DNA of 64,000 nucleotides from Flagellimonas aequoris (GTDB lineage Bacteria; Bacteroidota; Bacteroidia; Flavobacteriales; Flavobacteriaceae). Shown piece by piece: positions 8,767 to 16,194 of this stretch. Location of the stretch: assembly GCF_003584165.1 (NCBI RefSeq), contig NZ_QXFJ01000027.1, forward strand, positions 62,001-126,000. The letters are read 5' to 3'. Position numbers and translations under genes: made by a program. The notes beneath the pieces were generated by a model. The model had not been told where the DNA came from. It was given only the letters and a program-made list of their open reading frames with translations, and searched no databases. Every line of letters begins with the position of its first letter. Position 1 is the first letter of the stretch.

Positions 8767-9050
8767 TAGGAAGTCCAGAATATCGATAAATCGAAGTCTA
8801 TGATGATGAGGAACAATAAGACCAAGATGGCCACTATTACAAGAAATCGAAGTTTCATGTTCTTGTCCCCTTCGTTTTTCAGGTCATCCATGGCCGAGGT
8901 AAACTTGTTCTTGATACCTCTATTGGTCTGTACCGTACTTCGGAATTTATCCAGTTTGTGTTCTATCTTATAAGGATTGCCCTCCCCCTTATAGTATCGC
9001 GGTGAATACTCAAAGCTCCTATTTTTCCTAAGTTTCAGGGGGTTTCGCAT
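8766..9050 (-). CDS. Small single-pass membrane protein preceding mutL
   Basis: This 94-residue protein has a basic N-terminus (MRNPLKLRKNRSFEYSPRYY), a helical middle, and one C-terminal membrane helix (about residues 66-88). Homologues beside mutL and ribH in flavobacteria are often labelled riboflavin synthase subunit beta. Nothing here resembles lumazine or riboflavin synthase, so that name probably spread from the neighbouring gene. The function is unknown. It heads the mutL operon, with TACCTTTG (9079-9072) and an AGGAG-like stretch upstream of the ATG. Confidence 0.85.
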   Translation of the reverse strand: MRNPLKLRKNRSFEYSPRYYKGEGNPYKIEHKLDKFRSTVQTNRGIKNKFTSAMDDLKNEGDKNMKLRFLVIVAILVLLFLIIIDFDLSIFWTS

Positions 9051-9071
9051 GATATCCTTCTCCTATATGTC

Positions 9072-9079
9072 CAAAGGTA
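9072..9079 (-). promoter_or_regulatory. -7 promoter element for the mutL operon
   Basis: TACCTTTG on the minus strand matches the Bacteroidota -7 consensus TAnnTTTG and lies 21 bases before the start codon at 9050. I found no clear TTG at the usual distance, so the call is moderate. Confidence 0.5.
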
Positions 9080-9137
9080 CTCAAAATAGAAAAAAGGGCT
9101 GGGGCGCCGTTCCCAAAAAATGTTAACAACCAATCCG

Positions 9138-9204
9138 TGGATTTTTGGACTGATGGGTTTTTGGATTGTTAGATTACTGGATTGTTGGAATATTGGAAGT
9201 CTGG
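9138..9204. repeat. Octamer-phased TGG tandem array
   Basis: TGG (once TAG) recurs at 9138, 9146, 9154, 9162, 9170, 9178, 9186, 9194 and 9202, exactly eight bases apart. The units approximate TGGATTGT with drift at the last positions. The array fills the first half of the gap between ribH and the mutL operon. No open reading frame or RNA was recognised in it. Confidence 0.8.
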
Positions 9205-9228
9205 AAAAACAGAATCGTTAGGCTCACA

Positions 9229-9285
9229 CTTGAATCTCGAACTTATTCTTCGAACTTGAGCTTGAGTTTGATTCTTGAACTTAAG
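9229..9285. repeat. Degenerate CTTGAA hexamer/heptamer array
   Basis: Units resembling CTTGAA, CTCGAA or CTTGAG recur at 6- or 7-base spacing, with cores at 9230, 9237, 9243, 9250, 9256, 9262, 9268, 9275 and 9281. It follows the octamer array after a 24-base spacer and ends just before the ribH stop codon. The function is unknown. Confidence 0.65.
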
Positions 9286-9291
9286 ATTGTT

Positions 9292-9774
9292 CTATTTCCC
9301 CAACACCGCCATCTGGATGGCCGCTATGGCCGCCTCGGTTCCTTTGTTGCCGTGTTTGCCCCCGCTCCTATCCAAGGACTGTTGTAGATTATCGTCGGTA
9401 AGCACACAAAAAATGACCGGGACATCGTAAGCAACGTTCAAATCCTTGATGCCTTGGGCCGTTGCACTACATACGAAATCGAAATGGCTGGTTTCCCCTC
9501 TGATCACACTTCCAATGGCGATAACAGCGTCCACCTGTTGGGTACTGATCATTTTTTTACTGCCAAAGGTAAGCTCAAAGCTACCAGGAACATTCCAACG
9601 GATGATATTCCCTGGCAATGCTCCACAATCCAAAAGGGTCTCTTGGGCACCTTGGTAAAGGGCCTCGGTAATCTGTCCGTTCCATTCCGAAACAACAATC
9701 CCAAACCGAAGATCCTTCGCGTTTGGGATTTTATTTTTATCGTAAACGGATAAGTTTTTGTTCTCTGTGGCCAT
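9292..9774 (-). CDS. ribH: 6,7-dimethyl-8-ribityllumazine synthase
   Basis: RibH condenses 5-amino-6-ribitylamino-uracil with 3,4-dihydroxy-2-butanone 4-phosphate in riboflavin biosynthesis, usually as a 60-subunit capsid. At 160 residues it has the standard length. SEWNGQITEAL, VPGSFEL, IAIGSVIRGETSHFDFV (with the catalytic His) and the phosphate-binding Arg in DRSGGKHGNKG are all present. It lies 3 bases after the TPR membrane protein gene. No other riboflavin genes are nearby and I saw no FMN riboswitch upstream. Confidence 0.96.
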   Translation of the reverse strand: MATENKNLSVYDKNKIPNAKDLRFGIVVSEWNGQITEALYQGAQETLLDCGALPGNIIRWNVPGSFELTFGSKKMISTQQVDAVIAIGSVIRGETSHFDFVCSATAQGIKDLNVAYDVPVIFCVLTDDNLQQSLDRSGGKHGNKGTEAAIAAIQMAVLGK

Positions 9775-9777
9775 GTT

Positions 9778-10539
9778 TTAGTTTTGGGCCATCCCGATCA
9801 AGGCATCGATACCGATTCCTTCTTGGGAGTCAGGATATTTTTCTTTGATCTGTTCAAAATAACCCAATGCCTTTTCTTTTTGTCCAAGTTCAATGGCAAC
9901 CACTCCGGCTTTGTACAAGAATCTTGGAGTTGTGAACTCGTTTTCGCTATGGGCAATGGCTTTTTGATAGTAATCCAAGGCATCTTCAGGCTGGTTCAAT
10001 TGGGAAAAAGCATCCCCGATACCCCCTTTTGCCATAGCTCCCATGATGTCGTCATCGGATGAAAAGCTTTCCAATTGGGAAATAGCATCTTGGTATTGCT
10101 GAAGGTTCAAATAGGTCATCCCTGCAGAATATTTGGCAAGGTTGGCCGCTTTGGTACCACTGTATTCCTCGATGATGTCTAAGAAACCATATTTACCTTC
10201 GGCACCGTTCAAGGCCAAAGTGAACAAAGAATCCCTTTCGGTTTCGCTGTTCAAGGCTTGGTCAAAATATTGTTGTGGATAGAAAAGTTCGTTGGCGGCA
10301 GTAGCCTCCTTTGGTTTTTGGATGAACTGATGGTAACCCAAATAGGCCAAAACACCAACAGCAACAGCTCCAATAACGCCCAAAATATAGTTTTGGTTCT
10401 TCTGTACCCATGCCTCGGTGCGTGATGCACTCTCGTCCAACGTGTGGAATACTTCCGCTGTTGTACTGTCGTGATCGTCTAATTGAGCTTCCTCTTCTTT
10501 ATTTTTTGGCTTGAAGCCTCTCTTCTTGTATGTTGCCAT
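9778..10539 (-). CDS. TPR-containing membrane protein (YfgM-like)
   Basis: This 253-residue protein has a charged cytoplasmic N-terminus (residues 1-50), one membrane helix (about 52-71), then a periplasmic domain with several tetratricopeptide repeats (about 90-250). The architecture resembles YfgM/PpiD-type Sec-translocon-associated proteins, but the likeness is only architectural. It is the first gene of a two-gene unit with ribH, driven by the promoter at 10560-10587. Confidence 0.85.
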   Translation of the reverse strand: MATYKKRGFKPKNKEEEAQLDDHDSTTAEVFHTLDESASRTEAWVQKNQNYILGVIGAVAVGVLAYLGYHQFIQKPKEATAANELFYPQQYFDQALNSETERDSLFTLALNGAEGKYGFLDIIEEYSGTKAANLAKYSAGMTYLNLQQYQDAISQLESFSSDDDIMGAMAKGGIGDAFSQLNQPEDALDYYQKAIAHSENEFTTPRFLYKAGVVAIELGQKEKALGYFEQIKEKYPDSQEGIGIDALIGMAQN

Positions 10540-10559
10540 CCGTCATTAAATTGGTCGCG

Positions 10560-10587
10560 CAAAAATAAAGTTTTTATCCAAAACCAA
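10560..10587 (-). promoter_or_regulatory. Promoter of the TPR protein-ribH unit
   Basis: On the minus strand TTG (10587-10585), a 17-base spacer and TATTTTTG (10567-10560) match the Bacteroidota TTG / TAnnTTTG promoter. The ATG follows 20 bases downstream. Confidence 0.65.
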
Positions 10588-10666
10588 AAGGTAATTTATT
10601 CGTTATTTTTGGAATCGCAAATTTGGGCACCAACCTGCAAAAATCCCATTGTTTCTCAAAAGCCAT

Positions 10667-11746
10667 ATGTTTTTAAGACATTTATCTTTAGTCAATTACA
10701 AAAATTTTGATTCCAAGGACCTGGAATTCGACCCGGTAATCAACTGTTTGGTTGGCGATAATGGTGTTGGAAAGACGAACATCCTCGACGCCATTTACCA
10801 CCTTTGTTTTGGCAAGAGCTATTTCAATCCGGTTTCTACACAAAACATCAAACACGATACTGAATTTTTTGTGGTGGATGGGGAGTTTGAAAAGGAAGGC
10901 AGGAGCGAAAAAATTATCTGCAGCTTTAAAAAAGGCACCAAAAAAGTAATCAAACGAAATGGCAAACCGTATGAAAAGTTTTCGGAGCACATCGGTTTTT
11001 TACCCCTTGTGATCATTTCTCCTGCTGATCGCGATCTGATCTTGGAAGGCAGCGACACCCGAAGAAAATTTATGGACGGGGTCATTTCGCAATCGGACAA
11101 AGCCTATCTCAACAACCTCATCAAATACAATAAGGTGTTGACACAAAGGAACTCTCTTTTAAAATACTTTGTGGCCAACCATACTTTTGAAAAAGGAACT
11201 TTGTCCATTTACAACGAACAATTGCATGCCTTGGGCTCCGAAATCCATAAAAAACGGCTAGAGTTCATTTCTTCCTTTATTCCCATTTTCAAAGAGCAGT
11301 ACGAGCACATTTCGGATAAAGAGGAACAAATCATGTTGTCGTACGAAAGTCAACTTGATGAAGGTAGTCTGCTTGATCTTTTGGAGGCCAACATCGATAA
11401 GGACAGGGCACTGCAATATACCTCTGTGGGCATTCACAAAGACGACCTCAACTTTACCATTGCCGAACATCCCATCAAAAAATTTGGAAGTCAAGGACAG
11501 CAGAAATCCTTCCTGATCGCCTTGAAATTGGCCCAGTTCCATTTTATAAAGGAACAGGCCAGCACTACCCCCATTCTATTATTGGATGATATTTTTGATA
11601 AGTTGGATGAGAATCGGGTTTCCCATATTGTGGGTTTGGTGAAGAATGACAATTTTGGGCAGATCTTTATCAGTGACACCCATGCGGAACGTACCGAAAA
11701 TGTGGTGAAAAATATCCATCAGAGCTATAAAATCTTTACCTTGTAG
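10667..11746 (+). CDS. recF: DNA replication and repair protein RecF
   Basis: RecF is an SMC-like ATPase that helps load RecA at single-strand gaps. The Walker A loop GDNGVGKT lies at residues 30-37. The signature region ([19 protein letters not shown]) and Walker B ([12 protein letters not shown]) are near the C-terminus. The ATG at 10667 gives the family N-terminus [14 protein letters not shown], 359 residues. A TTG 18 bases upstream would only add non-conserved residues. TATTTTTG at 10604-10611 is a possible -7 element. The lipoprotein gene follows after 4 bases. Confidence 0.95.
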   Translation: MFLRHLSLVNYKNFDSKDLEFDPVINCLVGDNGVGKTNILDAIYHLCFGKSYFNPVSTQNIKHDTEFFVVDGEFEKEGRSEKIICSFKKGTKKVIKRNGKPYEKFSEHIGFLPLVIISPADRDLILEGSDTRRKFMDGVISQSDKAYLNNLIKYNKVLTQRNSLLKYFVANHTFEKGTLSIYNEQLHALGSEIHKKRLEFISSFIPIFKEQYEHISDKEEQIMLSYESQLDEGSLLDLLEANIDKDRALQYTSVGIHKDDLNFTIAEHPIKKFGSQGQQKSFLIALKLAQFHFIKEQASTTPILLLDDIFDKLDENRVSHIVGLVKNDNFGQIFISDTHAERTENVVKNIHQSYKIFTL

Positions 11747-11750
11747 CATC

Positions 11751-12173
11751 ATGAAAAAATTCCTTTTTACCATAATCACTTTATTGATTTTTGCTTGCGA
11801 AAGTACCTCCGTCAAGGAAGCAGACCTTCATTATTTGAATGGCTATTGGGAGATTTCAGAAGTGGTTTTTCCCGATGGCTCCATCAAGGAATACGGTGTA
11901 AATCCAAGTATCGACTTTATTCAATTTGAAGACGGAAAAGGGTACCGGAAAAAAATGCAGCCCAAATTTGACGGCACATATGACACTTCTAACGACACGG
12001 AGTCTTTTACCCTAACAAAGGGAAACCAAAATTTTGTCCTTCAGTACAAAAACGAGTTCAGTGAGTGGGAGGAGAATTTGGTTGCAGTGGATTCCATGGG
12101 TTTCTCCGTGACCAACATGGATGGCATCCAATATACGTACAAGCGTTTCGAACCCATTAAAATTCCCAAATAA
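11751..12173 (+). CDS. Small lipoprotein, lipocalin-like
   Basis: This 140-residue protein has a lipoprotein signal peptide ending LLIFACES, with the lipidated Cys at residue 16. The mature part contains LNGYWEISEVVFPDG, which suits the start of a lipocalin-like beta barrel (DUF4488/lipocalin-like superfamily). No function is known. It lies 4 bases after recF, and its stop overlaps the next ATG by one base, so recF, this gene and the DUF721 gene form one unit. Confidence 0.8.
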   Translation: MKKFLFTIITLLIFACESTSVKEADLHYLNGYWEISEVVFPDGSIKEYGVNPSIDFIQFEDGKGYRKKMQPKFDGTYDTSNDTESFTLTKGNQNFVLQYKNEFSEWEENLVAVDSMGFSVTNMDGIQYTYKRFEPIKIPK

Positions 12174-12469
12174 TGGCCAAACGAAACAATGACCATATGG
12201 CTTTGGGTGATGCTTTGAGCGAATTCATCAAGGAAAACAACCTTCAAAAGGGTATGGACAAGGTGGATGCCCGCGAAGCTTGGACCAACCTGATGGGCAA
12301 TGGGGTGAACAACTACACTACATCGGTAGAATTGAAAAATGAAACGCTTTACGTTTCGCTTTCCTCTTCGGTTTTGCGCGAGGAACTCAGTTTGGGAAAA
12401 TCCAAGATCATCACCATGATCAATGAGGAACTGGGTAGGGAACTGGTCAAAAAATTGGTACTGCGATGA
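12173..12469 (+). CDS. DUF721 (DciA-like) family protein
   Basis: This 98-residue protein contains AREAWTNLMGNGVNNYTTSVELKNETLYVSL, followed by a conserved helix with SSVLREELSLGKSKIITMIN. Both match the DUF721/DciA family. In bacteria without DnaC or DnaI, DciA helps load the replicative helicase. Bacteroidota members are short, and the helicase-loading role here is an inference. Its place directly behind recF suits a role in DNA metabolism. The ATG overlaps the lipoprotein stop codon. Confidence 0.85.
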   Translation: MAKRNNDHMALGDALSEFIKENNLQKGMDKVDAREAWTNLMGNGVNNYTTSVELKNETLYVSLSSSVLREELSLGKSKIITMINEELGRELVKKLVLR

Positions 12470-12563
12470 TTTTGGCATATCGTTTATCATGTAAGTCATC
12501 CTCTCCACGGAACGGCTGATCATTTCTGAAGCGGCACTTTCCGATTCAACCTTTATCCTGGAA

Positions 12564-13028
12564 TTGCTCAATAGTCCGTCATGGCTACAATTTATTGGTG
12601 ACAAAGGGGTCAAAACCGAGGAAGATGCCAAAAATTACATCCGAAATGGCCTTTTAAACTCCTATAAAACCAATGGTTTTGGGCTATATAAATTAGTCTT
12701 GAAGGAATCCAAGGCACCTATAGGTCTTTGTGGCTTTTTGAAACGGGAATATCTAGCAAACCCGGATATCGGATTTGCCCTTTTACCTGAATTTGAAGGA
12801 AAGGGGCTTATGTTCGAGGCTAGTAATGCACTGTCGGAATATGCTAGATCGACTTTGGATTTTGATGAAGTTTTGGCCATCGTAATGCCTAAAAACAAAA
12901 GGTCCTGTCAACTGCTTGAAAAACTAGGGTTTTCAAGGAAGGACTTAATCTTACCTCCCGGCGGCAAGGAAGAATTGCTTTTATATTCCAACAAAAAAAG
13001 CCACTCTTTTGGAGCGGCTTCTTCTTAG
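12564..13028 (+). CDS. GNAT family N-acetyltransferase with damaged or unusual start
   Basis: The protein is RimJ/RimL-like (ERLIISEA at the conserved N-terminus; GFALLPEFEGKGLMFEASNAL around the acetyl-CoA loop; KRSCQLLEKLGF near the end). The first standard start in the open frame is TTG at 12564, but that omits the conserved first strand, encoded from about 12507. The natural ATG at 12489-12491 is immediately followed by TAA (12492-12494), after which the frame reads VILSTERLIISEA. Either codon 2 was mutated (AAA to TAA), or a non-standard start such as CTG or ATC is used. The 3' end overlaps the ndk terminator. It may be a recent pseudogene. Confidence 0.7.
   Translation: MLNSPSWLQFIGDKGVKTEEDAKNYIRNGLLNSYKTNGFGLYKLVLKESKAPIGLCGFLKREYLANPDIGFALLPEFEGKGLMFEASNALSEYARSTLDFDEVLAIVMPKNKRSCQLLEKLGFSRKDLILPPGGKEELLLYSNKKSHSFGAASS
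12993..13020 (-). terminator. Rho-independent terminator of ndk
   Basis: AAGCCACTC (12998-13006) pairs with GAGCGGCTT (13012-13020) with one mismatch, around a five-base loop. On the minus strand it is followed by seven T (12999-12993). It lies inside the 3' end of the convergent acetyltransferase frame. Confidence 0.75.
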
Positions 13029-13041
13029 TATTTTATTGTCC

Positions 13042-13461
13042 TTAGAAAATTTCCCTTCCAGAAAAGTGGAAAGCACCTTCAATGGCAGCATTTTCATCAC
13101 TATCGGAACCGTGGACGGCATTTTCACCGATACTGGCGGCATACAACTTACGGATGGTACCTTCGGCAGCATCGGCAGGGTTGGTTGCACCGATCAAGGC
13201 ACGAAAATCATCAACTGCATTGTCCTTTTCCAAAATAGCGGCCACAATGGGGCCTCTGGTCATAAAATCGACCAATTCGCCAAAGAATGGACGCTCTTTG
13301 TGGATGGCATAGAATTCCCCGGCATCCCTTCTGCTCAATTGTGTGTACTTCATGGCCACAATCTTGAACCCAGCAGCCGTTATTTTTTCCAAAATCGCAC
13401 CGATGTACCCGTTTTCAACGGCATCAGGCTTGATCATGGTAAACGTTCTATTTCCAGTCAT
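13042..13461 (-). CDS. ndk: Nucleoside-diphosphate kinase
   Basis: Ndk transfers the gamma phosphate between nucleoside triphosphates and diphosphates through a phospho-His intermediate. At 139 residues it has the standard length. [16 protein letters not shown] is the N-terminus and the active-site H117 lies in NAVHGSDS. It stands alone on the minus strand with a TACTTTTG element upstream and a strong terminator downstream. Confidence 0.97.
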   Translation of the reverse strand: MTGNRTFTMIKPDAVENGYIGAILEKITAAGFKIVAMKYTQLSRRDAGEFYAIHKERPFFGELVDFMTRGPIVAAILEKDNAVDDFRALIGATNPADAAEGTIRKLYAASIGENAVHGSDSDENAAIEGAFHFSGREIF

Positions 13462-13478
13462 TTTCTTTAAATTTTGCG

Positions 13479-13486
13479 CAAAAGTA
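13479..13486 (-). promoter_or_regulatory. -7 promoter element of ndk
   Basis: TACTTTTG on the minus strand fits TAnnTTTG exactly and lies 17 bases before the ndk ATG at 13461. Confidence 0.55.
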
Positions 13487-13511
13487 CAGTTTTTCGAATA
13501 ACGGACAAGGT

Positions 13512-14546
13512 TTAATAGGTTTGTTTTAACTCCTGAAGTACCGCCCCATTATCCCCCATAATTTTCATATCGGCCTCCTTATCCTTAAAATTTAGGTTGA
13601 TGATCCCATAACTTTTATCAGAGACCACATCCCCTACTCTATATTTGTTTGGTTCCCCGCTATAACTAAAATAGGAATGGGTAAGACCGCTGCTCGTAAA
13701 ATCAACCAAGGGATAAGCCAATCCCGGAAGGTTCGTTTTAGAGAATTCCGAAATATGCCTATCTCCGGACAAAATGATAACCCCTTTTGCCTCGGACTGC
13801 ACAATCATATTTTCCATTTTTTCTACTTCCTTCGGAAAGTTGCCCCAAGATTCAAAACCGTGTTCCCCCGATAAAAATTGGATACTGGACATGATCAAGT
13901 TAAAGTCGGCATCGGAATGGGTCAACTCATTTTTCAACCACGCCCATTGGGCATCACCCAAAACAGTGGCATCATCAGCTATATTAGGTTTGTACCGTCT
14001 ATTGGGGTCTTCATCCTTCACCAAGTCGCTTCTAAAATAACGGGTATCCAGTATGATGACCTTCAATTTTCCCGCTTCGGTCTGATAATCATGGGAAGCA
14101 TAAACGCCTTCACGGGTCCTTCTTTCACTATCTTGAGGAACCCCCATAAAATCAAGGAACACTTGTTGACTTTCCTTTTTAACCGCAAAGCTGGCACCCC
14201 CATCGTTGACCCCAAAATCATGGTCGTCCCATGTACCGATAATCGGCACTTCAGTCTTTAATTTTGCATAATCGGATACCGTATCCTGCATGGCATAAAT
14301 GGAACGTAACCTATCCATATCTTCGGTATCGGCATACACAATATCGCCGCCCCAGATCCATACATCGGGTTGTTCTGCTAAAATATCGTCCCAAAAAGGA
14401 TTGGGTTCCTGCGGCATGTTGCAAGACCCGAAGGCAACAATAAAATCGGGTTTTGTTTCTTCTTGGATTACGGTCGGTTTTTCTTCCTTCTTTTTACATC
14501 CCATAATCAGGGCAACCAAAAGGAACAATACACTAAAGTGTCTCAT
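13512..14546 (-). CDS. PhoD-like metallophosphatase lipoprotein
   Basis: This 344-residue protein has a lipoprotein signal peptide ([11 protein letters not shown], lipidated Cys17) and an alkaline phosphatase D-type metallophosphoesterase domain. Metal-binding motifs are visible: [29 protein letters not shown] and [10 protein letters not shown]. PhoD enzymes hydrolyse phosphomono- or diesters outside the cytoplasm. The substrate here is unknown and could be teichoic-acid-like polymers, lipids or nucleotides. The gene is monocistronic, divergent from the DHH phosphoesterase gene and 50 bases upstream of ndk in the same direction. Confidence 0.9.
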   Translation of the reverse strand: MRHFSVLFLLVALIMGCKKKEEKPTVIQEETKPDFIVAFGSCNMPQEPNPFWDDILAEQPDVWIWGGDIVYADTEDMDRLRSIYAMQDTVSDYAKLKTEVPIIGTWDDHDFGVNDGGASFAVKKESQQVFLDFMGVPQDSERRTREGVYASHDYQTEAGKLKVIILDTRYFRSDLVKDEDPNRRYKPNIADDATVLGDAQWAWLKNELTHSDADFNLIMSSIQFLSGEHGFESWGNFPKEVEKMENMIVQSEAKGVIILSGDRHISEFSKTNLPGLAYPLVDFTSSGLTHSYFSYSGEPNKYRVGDVVSDKSYGIINLNFKDKEADMKIMGDNGAVLQELKQTY

Positions 14547-14607
14547 GATTGGAATTTAGGTCTTCAAAAATAAGGATTATGCAAGTTAGCTCTATATTAT
14601 ATTATTG

Positions 14608-14615
14608 TATATTTG
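14608..14615 (+). promoter_or_regulatory. -7 promoter element directly before the DHH phosphoesterase gene
   Basis: TATATTTG fits TAnnTTTG and ends only 5 bases before the ATG at 14621. Transcription would therefore begin at or next to the start codon. Confidence 0.5.
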
Positions 14616-14620
14616 GCCGC

Positions 14621-15637
14621 ATGAATCCAGAGGACATCACTACAGTAAAGTCGATACTTTCCCAACCTCAAAAAATAGCGATCATCCCCCATAAAAACCC
14701 AGATGGAGATGCCATGGGCTCCTGTTTGGCGCTATATGGTTTCCTAAAGGAAATGGGGCAGACCGCCTATGTGGTCGCCCCGAACGATTATCCAAAATTC
14801 CTGAAATGGATGCCGGAAAACGACTCTGTCATCAATTTTGAAAGGGAAAATCCAAAAGCCGTGCGATTGCTGGAAGAAGCCACGGTTATCTTTACTTTGG
14901 ATTTTAATGACCTGTCCCGTGTGGGGCAAATGGAGACCACTCTGAAAGCGGTCACGGCCGATTTTATCATGATCGACCACCATCAGCAACCCAGTGATTA
15001 TGCCAAGGTAACCTATTCCGATGTTACCATGAGTTCCACCTGCGAAATGGTGTACAATTTCATCCAGTATTTGGGTGAAACGGACGCCATTACCAAGGAT
15101 ATCGCGACCAATCTGTATACTGGGATCATGACGGATACGGGGTCTTTTAAATACCGATCTACCTCTAGTAAAACACACCGAGTGGTGGCCGAACTTATTG
15201 ACAGAGGCGCGGAAAACATGGAGATACACCGTCAGGTTTTCGATACCAATTCCCCTTCAAGATTACATTTGTTGGGAGTGGCCCTGAGCAATATGGTCAT
15301 TTTGCCGGAATACCGCACGGCCTATATCACCCTGACCCAGGAAGAATTGGATGCCTACGACTATAAAAAAGGGGACACCGAAGGTTTTGTAAACTACGGC
15401 CTTACTTTGGAAGGCATTATTTTTGCCTTGATCTTTATTGAAAACAAGGAAGAAGGCATCATCAAAATATCGTTGCGCTCCACTGGTGATTTTTCAGTGA
15501 ACGAATTTGCCCGTAATCATTTCGACGGTGGTGGCCATACCAATGCTGCCGGGGGAAGAAGTGAATTGGGTATGGAAGAGACCATATCACGCTTTAACGA
15601 CATCCTAAAAACCTATAAAAGCGAACTGAACCCATGA
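14621..15637 (+). CDS. DHH/DHHA1 phosphoesterase (NrnA-like nanoRNase / pAp phosphatase)
   Basis: This 338-residue protein has the DHH signature: HKNPDGDAMGS, DFNDLSRVG, IMIDHHQQP and a DHHA1 domain ending in GGGHTNAAGG. Relatives degrade short RNA oligonucleotides and dephosphorylate 3'-phosphoadenosine 5'-phosphate. The start at 14621 places MNPEDITTVKSIL before the first conserved strand; an upstream in-frame start would add 24 residues without family similarity. The stop codon overlaps the gldI ATG (ATGA), so the two are translationally coupled, a common flavobacterial arrangement. Confidence 0.92.
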   Translation: MNPEDITTVKSILSQPQKIAIIPHKNPDGDAMGSCLALYGFLKEMGQTAYVVAPNDYPKFLKWMPENDSVINFERENPKAVRLLEEATVIFTLDFNDLSRVGQMETTLKAVTADFIMIDHHQQPSDYAKVTYSDVTMSSTCEMVYNFIQYLGETDAITKDIATNLYTGIMTDTGSFKYRSTSSKTHRVVAELIDRGAENMEIHRQVFDTNSPSRLHLLGVALSNMVILPEYRTAYITLTQEELDAYDYKKGDTEGFVNYGLTLEGIIFALIFIENKEEGIIKISLRSTGDFSVNEFARNHFDGGGHTNAAGGRSELGMEETISRFNDILKTYKSELNP

Positions 15638-16182
15638 GAATTGCTTTCGTTTTTTTCCTGGCCCTTTTGTTCATCAATTGTGGCGGACCCGAACCTAGAA
15701 AACCCGTTGAGGTAAAAACGGGTAGTTTCTACAAGGAATCCATTGAACGCAACAAGAAATTGCTGGCAGAGGAAGAAAAGGCCATTCAGGATATCATCAA
15801 AAAAGATACGGTTCATGAATATTTGACCAGCCCCAATGGTTTTTGGTATTATTTTGAGACCAAGAACGATACAGCAATCTATTTGCCCAAGACCAATGAT
15901 CAAATCTTGTTCTCCTACAATTTGATGACCTTGGACAATGACACTATATATACCGCCAAGGACATTGGCCCCGTGTCTCATGTGGTGGACAAACAACAAT
16001 TGTTCCCGGGATTACAGAATGCAGTTAAATTACTCAAGGTGAGCGAAAAGGCAACCTTCATTTTCCCATCGCTCCAGGCATACGGATACCAAGGCGACAA
16101 CAATGCCATTGGACCAAGGACCCCGGTAAAATCTTCGATAGAGTTACACACCATCATCATAAACAAGGACAGTTTAAACTAA
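15634..16182 (+). CDS. gldI: Gliding motility-associated FKBP-type peptidyl-prolyl isomerase GldI
   Basis: This 182-residue lipoprotein has a lipobox ending LLFINCGG (Cys at residue 16). A linker helix follows, then an FKBP domain (about 70-180) with VVDKQQLFPGLQNAVKLLK and EKATFIFPSLQAYGYQGD. GldI is needed for gliding in Flavobacterium johnsoniae, probably by folding envelope motility or type IX secretion proteins. It is coupled to the upstream phosphoesterase by overlap and followed 12 bases later by another isomerase. Confidence 0.92.
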   Translation: MRIAFVFFLALLFINCGGPEPRKPVEVKTGSFYKESIERNKKLLAEEEKAIQDIIKKDTVHEYLTSPNGFWYYFETKNDTAIYLPKTNDQILFSYNLMTLDNDTIYTAKDIGPVSHVVDKQQLFPGLQNAVKLLKVSEKATFIFPSLQAYGYQGDNNAIGPRTPVKSSIELHTIIINKDSLN

Positions 16183-16194
16183 ATTTAAAATACA

